From assembly GCA_930367215.1 (NCBI GenBank), contig OV884057.1, forward strand, positions 264,262,339 through 264,326,338: a DNA stretch of 64,000 nucleotides. The letters are read 5' to 3'. Below, piece after piece: positions 10,650 through 21,981 of the stretch. Every line of letters begins with the position of its first letter. The first letter of the stretch is position 1. This stretch comes from Pollenia angustigena. Taxonomy: Eukaryota > Arthropoda > Insecta > Diptera > Polleniidae. The position numbers were made by a program, and so were the translations under genes. The notes beneath the pieces were generated by a model. That model searched no databases and was not told the DNA's origin. It was given only the letters and a program-made list of their open reading frames with translations.

Positions 10650-12510
10650 TTTTGGCGCTTTAGAATAAGTAATTTTTGGTTTGGGCACGAATCATGCAAC
10701 ATTTTCTTGGCTTAAGCCGTATTTGCTTGTGATTTAGTAAATAATTTTTTCCGTGTAATAAGTAGTTATTGAGCTCATTACCAGTAAGTTATTATTCAGT
10801 ATTGAAAACAACACAAATTACACTGTGGAGCAAAAACAAAAACCAGCCTCAATACTTGCAACGCGAAATGAGACTAGACTATTGGTAGAGCAAATCTGCC
10901 AAAGGGGTTGGAAAAGTTAGCTTGGGTTCCTGAAATATCGGCCCCTAAAGTTTTTGAATTTTTTGAAAAGGCGTTAATATTCCGCAGTGAAAACAATAGA
11001 AGCGAACTGAGCTCATTACTAGCAAGGACTTATTCAGGTTTTCAAAATAATGGCAATTGTAATGACAGTATTACCAGGTAACGTATGAAATAACTACTAC
11101 ATATTACCAAAATTCAAAAAGTTTTTCCTGTGTATCAGGGAAACCCTAACAATAAATTTTTAAAATGCGTGTTTTTTAGATAATTTAAACTTTCAGACTG
11201 AATGTTTTTAGACGTGAAACTAGATCTACTTTTCCTTTTTTTTAGTTTTTTGTTTTGGTTAAAAATGTTTAAACATTTATTTACATTTGTGTATATTTAT
11301 TACTTTACTTCGTATGTGTGTCTGTCTGTTCGTCTGTTCGAATTGCATATGACGACTTGTATTGTATCTTAAATTTTTTATTACCAGCATTTTTATTGGC
11401 AAAAATCACTACAAATCATTTGCTGTTTTTCCAGCCTATTGCCGCTTTAGAAAACTTTTTACGTGTGTTACAATATGAATCGGTTCAAGGTTTATCTTGC
11501 CAACTTTTAATGTTTTTTTTTTAATTTTATTTTTAAACATTTTGGAGCCTACAATAACTTTGTTATAATCAAAAGAACAACCACAACAACTGTTTATTAG
11601 AACCAACATTCAACAAGTTTTAAAGCAAATGATTTTTTGTTTATCTGCAATAAAAATAAATATATAAATTGTTTAATCACTGTTTAAAAGTGCAAAAGAA
11701 TAAAAATTAAATTTATTGGTTGGAAAAAAAGTAAATTCTTATTTTATTTTCTTTTAAACAAAATCGCATTTCGCTGTTACATAAGTATAATAGTTAAATG
11801 CATAATTTTTACTAATAGTTTTTAAGATGATCAAGGAGGGGCGTGCTTTAAAAAAAATACAATTCCTTCATTTATTTTTTAATGTTCAGAAGGCGCCGCC
11901 GCGCTATGAATTCTATCTGTTATTCATGGGTCTTAAGAATAGTGCCAATTTTTTCTAAATTAATATGCATTTTTTATAATTCTCAAATGAAATTGAATTT
12001 AAATTTTGTTCTCCGTAGTTTATGGCATGTTGAAGTGTCAGTAGTTACAATTTGCGTAAAATTTATTTACTCGCAATAATTATAAATTTAACAGGCAATA
12101 TTTTAGCACAAAGTGACACTTTAAATGGTTGCTACTTAAAGAAAAAATGCACCATTAATGTCTACCAAAAAAAAAAAAAAAAAAACAAATGTAAACGATA
12201 CTGTCAAATGGAGACCCATAGAAATAGAATCCTAAATTGGTTTTCAAACGCGTGGAAAGTGGCGGGAAAAAATCAGCTAAAGTAATACATAAATATTTTG
12301 CCTACACAAAATCAAAAATTTAAAAAAAAAATTAAATTAAAAGTTCAAATACAAAAATTTAACTTTTTTATGTCTTGTGCAAAACTTAAATAAAAAAAGC
12401 AAAACAGTTTTAATTGAAAACAAATAGATTATTTAGCAAAATTCTTTTTTTTTTTTCTTAAAAATAAATATATTTTTCTAATAAATATATAAATTCTTTT
12501 TTCTTTACAG
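10650..12510 (+). other. Probable intron upstream of the Ly6 terminal exon
   Basis: No exon with the expected paired-cysteine N-terminal half of a Ly6 protein was found. The stretch ends in a good acceptor: a pyrimidine-rich TTCTTTTTTCTTTACAG just before 12511. The intron call rests on that site. Confidence 0.55.
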
Positions 12511-12719
12511 TTTATGGCAAACGTGTTATAACACGCTCCTGTTTCTATGAGGACGTTGACGACCCAGCTGATAAATGCGCTCGTGACACAACATCGTCTT
12601 ATATAAAGACGGTATTTTGCCAAACTTGCAGTTCAGATGGTTGCAATGGAGTTTCGGGTCTTGTTCCCTACATAACATTAGTTCTGGCATCTTTATTAGC
12701 AATAAAACTATTTAAATAA
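12511..12719 (+). CDS. Ly6/three-finger GPI-anchored protein, terminal coding exon
   Basis: This exon encodes the C-terminal half of a small cell-surface protein of the Ly6/uPAR fold, which in insects acts outside the cell on a GPI anchor (septate junctions, ion-channel partners and others). It starts after the acceptor TTTACAG with two bases that complete a split codon (phase 1), then 68 codons. Visible are RSCFYED, five cysteines, and the family hallmark FCQTCSSDGCNG, in which Asn follows the last Cys. A hydrophobic tail (LVPYITLVLASLLAIKLF) follows, as expected for a GPI-attachment signal. The pattern RSC-x-D-C-x-K-x-C-x2-C-x4-CNG resembles the Drosophila CG9336/CG9338 group as I recall it. 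The exons with the signal peptide and first cysteines are not in the window upstream. Reading frame and splice site look intact, so this is probably a live gene. Confidence 0.88.
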
Positions 12720-12720
12720 A
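12715..12720 (+). promoter_or_regulatory. AATAAA overlapping the stop codon
   Basis: The stop TAA of the Ly6 exon is part of an AATAAA hexamer; a further one follows near 12934. Either could serve as polyadenylation signal. Use of the overlapping one would leave a very short 3' untranslated region. Confidence 0.35.
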
Positions 12721-13171
12721 ATTAAGTACAAACAAAAATTGGGGCGTACTGTAAAACTTATTTTTTAATAACATAAAAAAAAATCAAGCGGAAGTCGAAG
12801 GCGTAACAATTAATTTAAGCAAATTTTAGTTAAGTTTCATGTATTCAAAGTAATTAAAAAAAAAAAAAACTTTAAGCAAATTAAACATTATTTATTAAGC
12901 AAATATTTCTTACTTATTTTATAGTCCAAATCAATAAAAAAAGTTACACGGAAATATTTTTAATTCATCCCACTTAACATGCCGATTTCACTTTGTTTCC
13001 GTTTCACATTTTCAGCAATTAAGAGCAGACATGGTGAGGTTCCTGTAAAGCTCTCGAACTTTTTAAGTGCCCCCATGCGAAAATCATCTCTATCAATTAT
13101 GCTGATGTCTTTTCGAGCTCGTTGTTGGGCACCGAATATTGATAAATTTAAATGAGATAGATGAACTTAAA
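12721..13171 (+). other. Probable 3' flank of the Ly6 gene
   Basis: AT-rich sequence with A-runs; no second exon or element end was recognised. Confidence 0.4.
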
Positions 13172-13567
13172 ACAATTGAAGCACAGCCGCGAAAAACGTT
13201 GTAAACGCCACATTTTGCAAAAACTGTTTTTTTGCAGATAAACGTTGACTTTACTCTCTTACACAGTTTAAACATCAAATCAACCAAAACTATGCACCTT
13301 AACGCCTTCAAAATGGCGTACAAAGTGTCAGCCAGTGGAAGAACATTGCAAGTTACTAACATAATGATGAAACCGAAATGGTTTTGCAGTGCGGAATAAT
13401 GTTTTAAAAGCCTTTTGCATTAAAGTTTTTATTATCACTATTTTAAATAATAGAAAAAAAAAATTTTTAAAACAAATAATGCTGCTTGTCAAAAAACGTT
13501 TTTTTGCTCTCCTGAAAAATTATTATTTTGTAACTTAAAACGTTATTCGCGGCTGTGCTTCAATTGT
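13172..13567. mobile_element. Foldback MITE
   Basis: The ends are ACAATTGAAGCACAGCCGCG and its inverse CGCGGCTGTGCTTCAATTGT with only small differences further in (AAWAACGTT). It is about 396 bp without coding capacity. No clear target duplication was found, so the superfamily stays open. Confidence 0.75.
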
Positions 13568-13592
13568 CCGTGTCATTTATGCTTACTTTTGT

Positions 13593-13681
13593 GCGGATTC
13601 CACAATACAGGCGACTGATGTTTTGAGTGCTTTTCTTAAAAATTTAACTACACAATCATTTGCCGGTATTGTGGAAGCCGC
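13593..13681. mobile_element. Short foldback MITE
   Basis: GCGGATTCCACAATACAGGC on the left is matched by the inverse GCCGGTATTGTGGAAGCCGC on the right, with two mismatches in 20 bases; the loop is short and the whole is 89 bp. Confidence 0.65.
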
Positions 13682-13734
13682 TTATTGAGCTGGGGGTCAA
13701 AAGGGACGTTGACAAGTAAAATTCTATTTTGTTT

Positions 13735-13946
13735 GTGGTGGTGCACCGTGAAAAGCTTTGCATTTAACTTAAAGCGTTATGTCCGTTTGATACTTGCTTG
13801 ACGCATGCAAAATCATACTTCATGCGTTCGATACATAAATATACGCATTCTACGCGTTTACTGTGTAACTTGTCAATACAATTTACACTGATTTTAATTT
13901 TTTTTGGTAGATGCATAAACGCATTGAACGCGTGGTGTGGACCTAC
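13735..13946 (-). mobile_element. MITE with ACACCACGCGTT ends, copy 1
   Basis: Read on the - strand it begins GTAGGTCCACACCACGCGTT, passes through GTGTAAATTGTATTGACA and ATCGAACGCATGAAGTA, and ends near GCACCACCAC. The same order of blocks occurs at 49892-50109, so this is a dispersed family. The termini are weakly inverted. No target duplication was recognised. Confidence 0.7.
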
Positions 13947-14007
13947 AGTTAAATGAATGGGAAATATGCAGTGCGTTGATTCAAAAGAGAGCTAAATTAA
14001 ACTTATG

Positions 14008-14114
14008 TGCTGTTTTCACAACACAAGTGATTGAACGTGAAGTAAAATTTATTTTTTAGTGTTTTACATATAATTTTTACTACACGTTCAATCATTTGTG
14101 ATGTGAAAACAGCA
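14008..14114. mobile_element. 107-bp foldback MITE
   Basis: Almost the whole element is an inverted repeat. TGCTGTTTTCACAACACAAG at the left matches the inverse of the right end with two mismatches, and pairing continues through TGATTGAACGTG. It would form a strong hairpin if transcribed. Confidence 0.75.
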
Positions 14115-15220
14115 AATTAATTAACTGTTTAAGGGATCATGTAAATAGGAGTGTTAGAAAAATGTTAAAAAGCTTGATTCTTGTTTTGTACATTTTTACA
14201 TATTTTCAATCCACATTTCTTTTTTAATTTTTAACAGTTAGAAAATGTAACTCTTCTGAATATTCGAGATGCATGTTAATAAATTAAGTAAAGTGCAATG
14301 AAAACCATTTTGCAATTTGTCGAAATGTTTTTGCAAATGTTAAAAGAGCTTTTTAAAAACAAAAAAAAATATGTTTTAAGAAAATCGTCACATAAAATGC
14401 AAAAAGGCCTATCATAATTTTTTATTTAAATTTTCAGGAGAGATAAGAAACTTAGCAAAAAGCCAACTTTGTGACTGTAACAATGATTTTTTCTACTCAG
14501 TATAATTATTAAATTATGAATTAATAGAACTATCCTGAAAAGAAGTTTCTGTAATCGCAATAGTTTGCTTCTTATTAAATTTTGTATCGCTTCCGAAAAC
14601 TTTTTAAAAATGCTAATAGGCCCTTTTGCATTTAATTTGACGATGTATACATTTGGGTATGACATATTTTTACAATAATTTATAATGTATTATGGCAGAA
14701 AAACCTTCTCCCAAATTTCTACAAACTCACAGATATTTTTTTTTTTTTGTTACATTAGCGGAGCTCAGAAAAAGAAAATGCAAAAAATTGGAGCTCTTCC
14801 TCTTAAATCTAACAAAAAAAAAAATACGCAGAGTTTCCTTTAGATTTCATAAAAGAGTTGCAATATGTTTTAGCCGTTTAAAATTGGGGAAAACGTAAAT
14901 TAAATAAATTAAATATATTTTAATATAAACCAAATTTCAACTCGTTTGCTACGGGAACTTTTTTAAAGCAACGAAAAAGTAGAAAAGCATTTATTGCAAT
15001 TTGGCTAGGGCATGTAAAATTTGATGTTTGCAAAAAAAACTAAAAAGTCATAACACTATTTATTATGTAGATAAGTCATGTTTGCTTTTGTGAAATTCAT
15101 TATGTATATTTCACTATTAAATCTGCACAAAATATCCCCTGGGTCGTGGTGCGTATGGCCTTCTACATATCTGTCTATCAATATTAAATGGAAAGTTATA
15201 CTAAAATTGCACAACATATA
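14115..15220. other. Non-coding stretch, no feature recognised
   Basis: AT-rich sequence. Open frames such as 14426-14665 (-) are low-complexity and show no domain. Confidence 0.5.
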
Positions 15221-15346
15221 CTTTCACACTCCGCAAGTTACTTGCCGACAACAACAAAGTCTGTACATTTTTTTTTTCCTTACCCCAACCTTACCGTTGA
15301 CGTCTACAAACCAAGAGTTGCGCAAGTAAGTTGCCGAGTATGAAAG
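15221..15346. mobile_element. Foldback MITE-like repeat
   Basis: CTTTCACACTCCGCAAGTTA and the inverse of the right end (CTTTCATACTCGGCAACTTA) agree apart from a few substitutions, with ACTTGC continuing on both arms. It is about 126 bp with a T-run in the loop. The target duplication is unclear. Confidence 0.55.
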
Positions 15347-15349
15347 GGG

Positions 15350-15990
15350 TCTAACAGAGCTGTCTCGCACAGTTTTGCCAGGTTGTGGATTTTATAATGT
15401 GCTTAAAAACAAATAAAAATCTACAAAAACAAAAGAAAATACAAAATGTTGTAAGATTCTGAAATTTTTTTGTCTTTTATTAAAATAAATTATAATTTTT
15501 ACTGCTCCCACATTTCTTTTCGAATGTTTTCATTCATTTCTTCTGAGATGGAACTTTTTTGACAGTCTTAATGGACATTAAACATACTTGATAAAATAAT
15601 TACATACATCTTCTTAGCACATTTAAATCTTTATACATAAGTTTTAATTTATTACATAAAACAATTTTTTTTTTTAAAGAAATTATTTTTTTTAAGAAAC
15701 ATCGTTATAATATTTAAGCGATTCTTGCAACTAAAACAATCATTTGTTAATTATATGATGTATTCAATTTTGTTAATTTCAATTCAAATAAATAAAAAAC
15801 TCAAAACTATTTATTAAATTTAAAACAATTATCTGTATTTTAAGTTTAAAAAGTCCACATACATTTTTGTTGAATTTTCGATCATTTTTGTAATATTTTT
15901 TAACACACTAAGGACTAATAAATCATTGCACGTTTAACTCTCTTTTTGGTTTAAAATGTGTTTAAATCAGTAAACATATCGAGTCCTTAC
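15350..15990. other. Non-coding stretch, no feature recognised
   Basis: AT-rich sequence without supported exons or termini. Confidence 0.5.
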
Positions 15991-16153
15991 CAAATTTTAC
16001 AGGAGAGAGTTTTTTTTATTTTATTTCATATGAGATTTATATGAAAGTTGTCGCTTAAGATAAAATTGTTTTTGCTATAAAATCGTAACGGTACCTTATG
16101 TGACCATGAAATTTTAGGAGATGAAGCAAGTGTTGCCAATGAAGTCATTTATT
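15991..16153 (+). repeat. Dispersed repeat, inverted partner of 10498-10645
   Basis: It starts CAAATTTTACAGGAGAGAGT and shares, inverted, the TTTTAGGAGATGA and TGATGCAAGTGTTGCCAA-like blocks with the 10.5-kb copy. The full element boundaries are not visible. Confidence 0.7.
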
Positions 16154-16155
16154 AA

Positions 16156-17490
16156 AAAAACGAAAATTCAAAATGATGTCGTTTACGTTACGCATAAAAT
16201 TGCCCATTTAAACTACCAATACAGACCATATAAATTTGACAACATTTATCGTAGTGTTACCACAATAGTTTTTTAAAACTACATATAATTTATGGGACAC
16301 TGATTAATAAAATTTAATATGATTTGCTTTCTCAAATATTTTGCGTTGCGATGAGTAGATTAGGCGAACTTAAACTCTTATTTAAAAAACAAATTCAAAG
16401 TTACACAAATGACCAGATTATGCACTGGGATTTCTTATTTCCCAGACTTTTAAAGAAAGATTTATAACCCAACGAATAATAAACACGCGTGACAAAATGA
16501 ACGCCACGTATAGAACTCTACTAGTTACTGTCAGTACCATTTTATGTTACAAAAACTAAAAATTTTTGTGTAAAATTTTCTACATTTTTCATTTAAAAAT
16601 TTCCGGAAATTTCAAAGAATGTTTCCAATACTCTCGAAAGTTCTTTAGAAACCCTGTTAATGACGTTTTGTTGCATAAAATGATTATTGTAAGTCAGTTA
16701 ATTTTCAATTAATTTTTACAAAATAAATCCCGAAAATTCTCGGGACTGAAAATTTTATGCGCTCCAAGTATCAAACATCGGGCAAACAAATAGGAAACAA
16801 AAAAGAGGTGCAGTTTTATTAGAAATCTTACACAAATTATTTACTAAATTAATTCTAACTGTGTAACTAAAAAATTAAAAAGGGGCCCCTGAATAGATGT
16901 TGGCGTTCATATTAGACCTCAAATCCCCGTACACCTAATACAAATAGTTTTGCAAGGCAGTTTCGAAAAAAAAAAAATTGTTTGCCGAATGAAGGCGTCC
17001 TCTTTTAAAATGTTTCGTTATATCTTTGGCATTTACAGTTCGATCTTTAAGTATGATGTATCAAGGTTTTTGTCTCGAGAAGGCGAATGTTACAGACCAA
17101 ATCATTACAATAGCGTTGTTCGTTACGGTTTTAAGCGTACTTAAGTACTAAAGGGTTTTCCGAGAGTGCGCTTTATATAGGACCTATAGTAATTACGTAA
17201 ATACTTTATACACTTTAATTCCGATCTATCTTCTATGGTATACTGCCGTGCAAAGGAAAAAGGCGGTAAAGTGTAAAAATGAAAATCGGAGAAAACTGAA
17301 TTTTAAATTTTGTATTTTGCTATATATATGCTATAATATTTGACAAGCTTTAAAGATTGCTCTTAGTTTGAAATAACATTTGTAATGAATTATTTTATAA
17401 TTAATTAATAGAAAATTATTATGGGCATCAAAATTAAAAAAAGGAGTGAGTGAATTTTCTGCCTTTTTTTCCAAAGCACGGCAGTATAGT
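16156..17490. other. Non-coding stretch with one internal repeat fragment
   Basis: Near 17138-17215 there is a fragment (GGGTTTTCCGAGAGTGCGC, then TATATAGGACCTATAG) similar to interior sequence of the 24059-24500 repeat (GGGGTTTATATGGGACCTAT) and to 32225-32290. Nothing else is recognised. Confidence 0.5.
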
Positions 17491-17987
17491 ATCAAAATCC
17501 CTAATTTAAAAATCCGGAAATGTTACAATCCTGAATTTCGGAATTCGGAGTCTCAGAATCCTGGTTCCTAGATCTGGCAGTCGTGATCGAGTACTTTCTC
17601 GATTCGAAAGCAATTTTATTTCAGTCGATACTGAAGGAATCGAAATTATTTTTTCAGTATTGTGAAACTCAAATTAATGCTTTACAACGCCGAAAAATTA
17701 TTCCGATTCGTTCAGTATTGACTAGAGTTGTCAACCGATTAAGAATAATTCGATTAATAGATCAAACAAAACCAAACTCTTGTTCGAATAATTTCAAAAC
17801 GACGATTTTCGAATAACGAATAAATCGATTAATAAATGTCGATTAATCGAACATTTTTTTTATTAAAAAATATTGTTGCCATAGCCCTGGTTGTAATTAA
17901 TCACAATGTTCTATAGAAGAAATTGTAGCAAAAACCGTGTTGTATTTCAAAAATGTATTTTTTGTTCTTATTAAACAAGTCATAACA

Positions 17988-19012
17988 AACAATTGAGTAG
18001 GTGAGTTGCAAAACTCGTTCGTTACAAAATTAAAAACACGAGATGGCAAATGATTCTTAAGGCTCAGTTAGGCGAACGTTGCTGTACCCGTAATGTAACG
18101 CACCGTACTGTAAGCACGTTGGTGCACTTATAGAACGTTTAAAAACGTGTCATGTTTTCCCATACATAAACAAAAAGCAATAGTATACATAAAACAAAAC
18201 AAACAGTGATGAGAATCAAAAATGTTCAAATGGTGACCGTTGTGCAGAAAAGGTACCACGTGATTTAAATGGTATTAAAACAGTATTTTGTGTATGTAAA
18301 AAATGTTAATAATTTAATATTTATATTATAGATTTACAATAAATAAATTTGTATTTTAGCATATATACATTTTTAGCATACATATATTGTAAATGTGCAT
18401 ACACCAAACAAGGTTTTGATACCATTTAAAGTCTTTTATATGTTTCCCTTTTTCATTGTATGTGTATATGCATTTGTTTATTTTAAACATCTAAGCATAT
18501 GTATATTTGTCTATTTGGAAATATGTTGTATTGTAAGTTGTTTTGTCGCAATTCCATAGATATACTAAAAAAGTACCAAAAAAAAGAACAAAATTTCCCG
18601 CATTCAATGTAACATACAAGCCGCCCATCACTGTCTTACAAATGTCACGTAACAACGGCATGAAATTCTATTTTATACAGATTGGTACGTTGCAACTACG
18701 GTACATTGCATTTCGGTAATCTTTTGTATTGGTTTTCATATAACAAAAAGCGAACAGCTGATTGATACAGTACAGATACGGTACAGCAACGTTCGCCTAA
18801 CTGAGCCTTTACAGTTCTTTTATCACTTTATGAGAAGAAATATACTTATCGTATCAATGCATGTCCTCTGCCATGATTTTAGCACGGGCATGCATTGATG
18901 CAATCAGAATATTTCGTCTAATAAAGCGCCAGAAGAACTGTAAGAATCATTTGCCATCTCGTATTTTTAATTTTGCAACAAACGAGTTTTGCAACTCACC
19001 TTCTCAATTGTG
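17988..19012. mobile_element. Foldback MITE, third level of the nest
   Basis: The left arm has ACAATTGAGTAGGTGAGTTG, then AAAACTCGTT, ACACGAGATGGCAAATGATT. The right arm is its inverse, at 18931-19012. The left arm is interrupted after GATTCTTA by the 749-bp element at 18060, while the right arm keeps the unbroken GATTCTTACAGTTCTT (inverse), an internal control for the insertion. Confidence 0.8.
18060..18808. mobile_element. Harbinger-type MITE, innermost level, TSD TTA
   Basis: AGGCTCAGTTAGGCGAACGT at the left equals the inverse of the right end, continuing through TGCTGTACC. TTA lies at 18057-18059 and 18809-18811. A 3-bp TTA duplication points to PIF/Harbinger. It has no coding frame. Confidence 0.88.
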
Positions 19013-19689
19013 TCAGCTGTTATATTTTTAATCAAACGTTAAAAAATTTTCAAGAAAGGGGATTTTTTAAATTTCGGGTGAAGAATTTAGAAATAAACAA
19101 AAAGCTTAAAATTAAAGAATTGATTAGTATAAAATTTATATTATAAATCATATCTTGAAAGTAGAAAATGTTGTTGTATGTGTCACAATATTACCATTGA
19201 AAACGATGTAGTGAAAGATAATCCAACGACATCAAGAAATGCTGAACTTGGTTCAATGAAAAAATAAATTAAGATAGACAGCGGCTGTTCTATAGTAGAA
19301 ATTGTAGACAGAAGATTGGCTGAAGATGGTAGGTCTGCCAACGCCTTTCGAAAATCCAGAGTAATATCGGATTATTAAGGAATTAAGGGTTTTACGATGC
19401 CTTTAAGTAATACAACGATATGAAGTTAAGATGAAACATTTTATGCATCAAAGAAAGAAGAAGTCATAGCGGATGGAATGGAAGATTTCCATAGTACGTT
19501 ATTCTCATCGATTAATCGAATTATTTTTTAGATTTAATCGTTTGATCGAACGAACAAAAACAATTATTTGAATTATTCGAATAAAGTTGAAAGGCGAATA
19601 ATTGACAACTCTAGTATTGACTGAAATAATTAGATATCAAATTGCCTTCGAATCGAGAAAGTACTTGATCACGACTGCCAGAATCAGGC

Positions 19690-20812
19690 CCCTAAACTTT
19701 ATAGTCCCTAATTTTAAAATCCTAATTTTTTGGGATTTAAAGTTTAGGGCATATGAACCCAACCCTTCCTTCTTCTTTACAGTTTATTATTAGCCTCATT
19801 AAGGCATTTATTTAAAGAGTGAAATCTATTTCAATTAAAACTCATTTTTTATGTCATTCTTTGTCAAACCTACGCTTCGGATCACTCAAACAAAACTCAA
19901 AATTAGCCCTTTTTGAACACTGTATTAAAATAATGCATAATGGAGAAATAAATAGTTTGTAGCTATTAACTGTTTAATTAAACATTAATTCTCATTAGAA
20001 TCACAGAAAATATTCTTAATTGAGTTCAGCTTGTGCAGTTGTATTTTTCTTTAATTCAAATTATCTTTTTTGAATGTACATCCGATGACAATGACTTTGT
20101 ACGGTTTTGACAGACAGTTCTGTGAGTTTATGGCAGATTTCCCCCAGACAATATGGGAGGATGGTAGAGACAACAATGACGGAAATATTTAAATTAATAA
20201 TAAAAAATACAGTTAAAATTAATATGCAAATAAAACTCGAAAAATCTCACAATTTTAATTCTGTGTAAAAAATACAATTGTACAACTACGCAAATTAAAA
20301 GAAAAACACAAAAGCAGAAGCTTTTACTAATTAACCTTCTATTGTGGGCTTAACTCACTCGAAAAAAAAATGTTGGTAAATTTTAATTTTTTTCTATGCG
20401 AGTCATCAGGTATTGAAAGAAAAATTATAAAAAAAAATCAATAATGCAGCCATCATACCTATTTGCAAATCTATTATAACCGTTATTGCGAGTAATCGCA
20501 CGCTTTAATCGTAATGACATAAATTGTGAATGTATTTAAACAGAAAAAAATCTATCGTGAATAAAATATCTCTCAAAATTTGTTCTTTTTCTTTAAAATA
20601 TTTGTGGGGAAATACAAATTTGAAGATAAAAAACTGTTCACTTTTTATTCATGCTGGGCGTAATTTTTTCCAACAACATTTTAATGGTAATCATTTTAAA
20701 ACTGTCGCTTTAATCTCCAATTATTTAATAACCCTTACCAGTTAAATGAAAATATGTTCAATGTTCCCGCACAAATTATGTCTCAAAAGAAGATTGCGCT
20801 CCTCCAACAACG
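19690..20812. other. Non-coding stretch, no feature recognised
   Basis: AT-rich sequence. The 20530-20745 (+) frame shows no domain. Confidence 0.5.
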
Positions 20813-21535
20813 TAACAGAGAATCAAGTCGACCATTTTTTTCATAAGTAGAAAGATAAGAGAAATAGCCTTCTGGAAGTAAGAGCTTTCAAGTGTGCAGA
20901 TATGGGTTCCGATTACTACTTTTACCTAGCGCGAATTCGGATGCGCGAAACGGCGAAACCTAAGAAAAACAAGTCCCATCACTAGCGACAAAATTCATTT
21001 CATGCTTTCAAAATAAATCCACGGGATCACTGATCCATGATGTAAACATAAATGATGTGTGGTCCCATCTCAAAACAAATTGTATTGAGATATATGACAC
21101 GGTGCTCAAGCCAGAGCGCACAAGAAAATCAGATTGTGTAAGTGAAAATTAATATCGAGCTAGCAAAAACACGCTCTGCAAAGATTCGACTAAATCAGCA
21201 ATAAAGAGCCCAACAGAATCAAGGTAAAACGGTTTGTCGCAATGACAAGCGAAAATGGGCAGACGATCTTGCCTCGCAGGCCGAAAATGCTTCAGGAAGA
21301 AATAATAGGTACTCGAATTCTGTACTAGATTACCGAAAAGTTAACTGGAAAATTTGTAAATACTTCTAGGCCCATTAGAGATAGCTCCGGCAAAAGTATG
21401 CCCAAAGAAGCAGACAAATTACAACGCTGGCACATCCACCTCAAACATTTTTAAATCATAATGCTCCACAACCTATTATAAGTGGCACCATTAGACCAAT
21501 ATTTTTACAAACCCACCATCCGTTGAAAAAGGTGA
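20813..21535 (+). pseudogene. RTE-clade LINE fragment: endonuclease end to RT linker
   Basis: Reading across several frames, the sequence follows the part of an RTE-type ORF2 between the endonuclease and the reverse transcriptase. It starts near ENQVDHF. VRAFKCADMGSDYYF follows (the GADxGSDH-like end of the endonuclease), then DVWSHLKTNCIEIYD, RNDKRKWADDLASQAENASG, and RPIRDSSGKSMPKEADKLQR with W next. The order and wording of these blocks match RTE-clade proteins as I know them. At least three stops or frame changes and loss of both ends make it a relic. The catalytic RT motifs are not present here. A fragment of the same clade lies on the other strand at 38020. Confidence 0.78.
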
Positions 21536-21981
21536 CCTCTCTCTATGGTTTAAAGTGATATATGTTTATATATGTACGCATACCATATGCATATATACAT
21601 ACTTACCAGTTAAAGCAAAATATAACCAATTTAACAATTACTACAAATGTAATTTTGGATCTAAAAAAAACTTATTTTGTTTCGAAATAAGAAATTTCAG
21701 ATATTTTAAAAACTTTTCAAATCGGAAAAAAAAAATATAGCACCGAAATACATATTTCAAAAATGTTAATGTTTTAGATCCCAAAATGCCTTGTCTTCAG
21801 AATATTGAAGAGTCCATCTTCAACATTTAGCGCAAATACACTTCAACGAGTAAACTAGCATCGCTATTTAGCTTTTTGCTTCTTAAAGAAACAATTGCTC
21901 GAATATCATCCGGCTGTTTTCTCTTTTAAGAAGCTTTAAATTTACATTCGACTACATTTCCCTACGCCAACCCATAGATAT

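Larger units (their letters stand above)
17723..19613. mobile_element. hAT-type element, second level of the nest, TSD GTATTGAC
   Basis: The ends TAGAGTTGTCAA and TTGACAACTCTA are inverted. GTATTGAC stands directly outside both ends (17715-17722 and 19614-19621), an 8-bp duplication as in hAT. Near both ends are repeated ATTCGATTAAT-type motifs. No intact transposase frame is visible, and the interior holds further elements. Confidence 0.88.
17573..19681. mobile_element. Foldback MITE, outermost level of a four-level nest
   Basis: The left arm CTGGCAGTCGTGATCGAGTA and the inverse of the right arm (CTGGCAGTCGTGATCAAGTA) match, and pairing continues through CTTTCTCGATTCGAA. Without the inserted DNA it would be about 220 bp. 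The arms are separated by the element at 17723-19613, which carries its own target duplication. Confidence 0.75.

Noticed and set aside
12052..12285. Open frame with a hydrophobic start and cysteines just upstream of the Ly6 exon, a possible middle exon
   Set aside because: It starts with TTG not ATG, turns into lysine and A-run sequence, and lacks the paired-cysteine pattern of the Ly6 N-terminal half.
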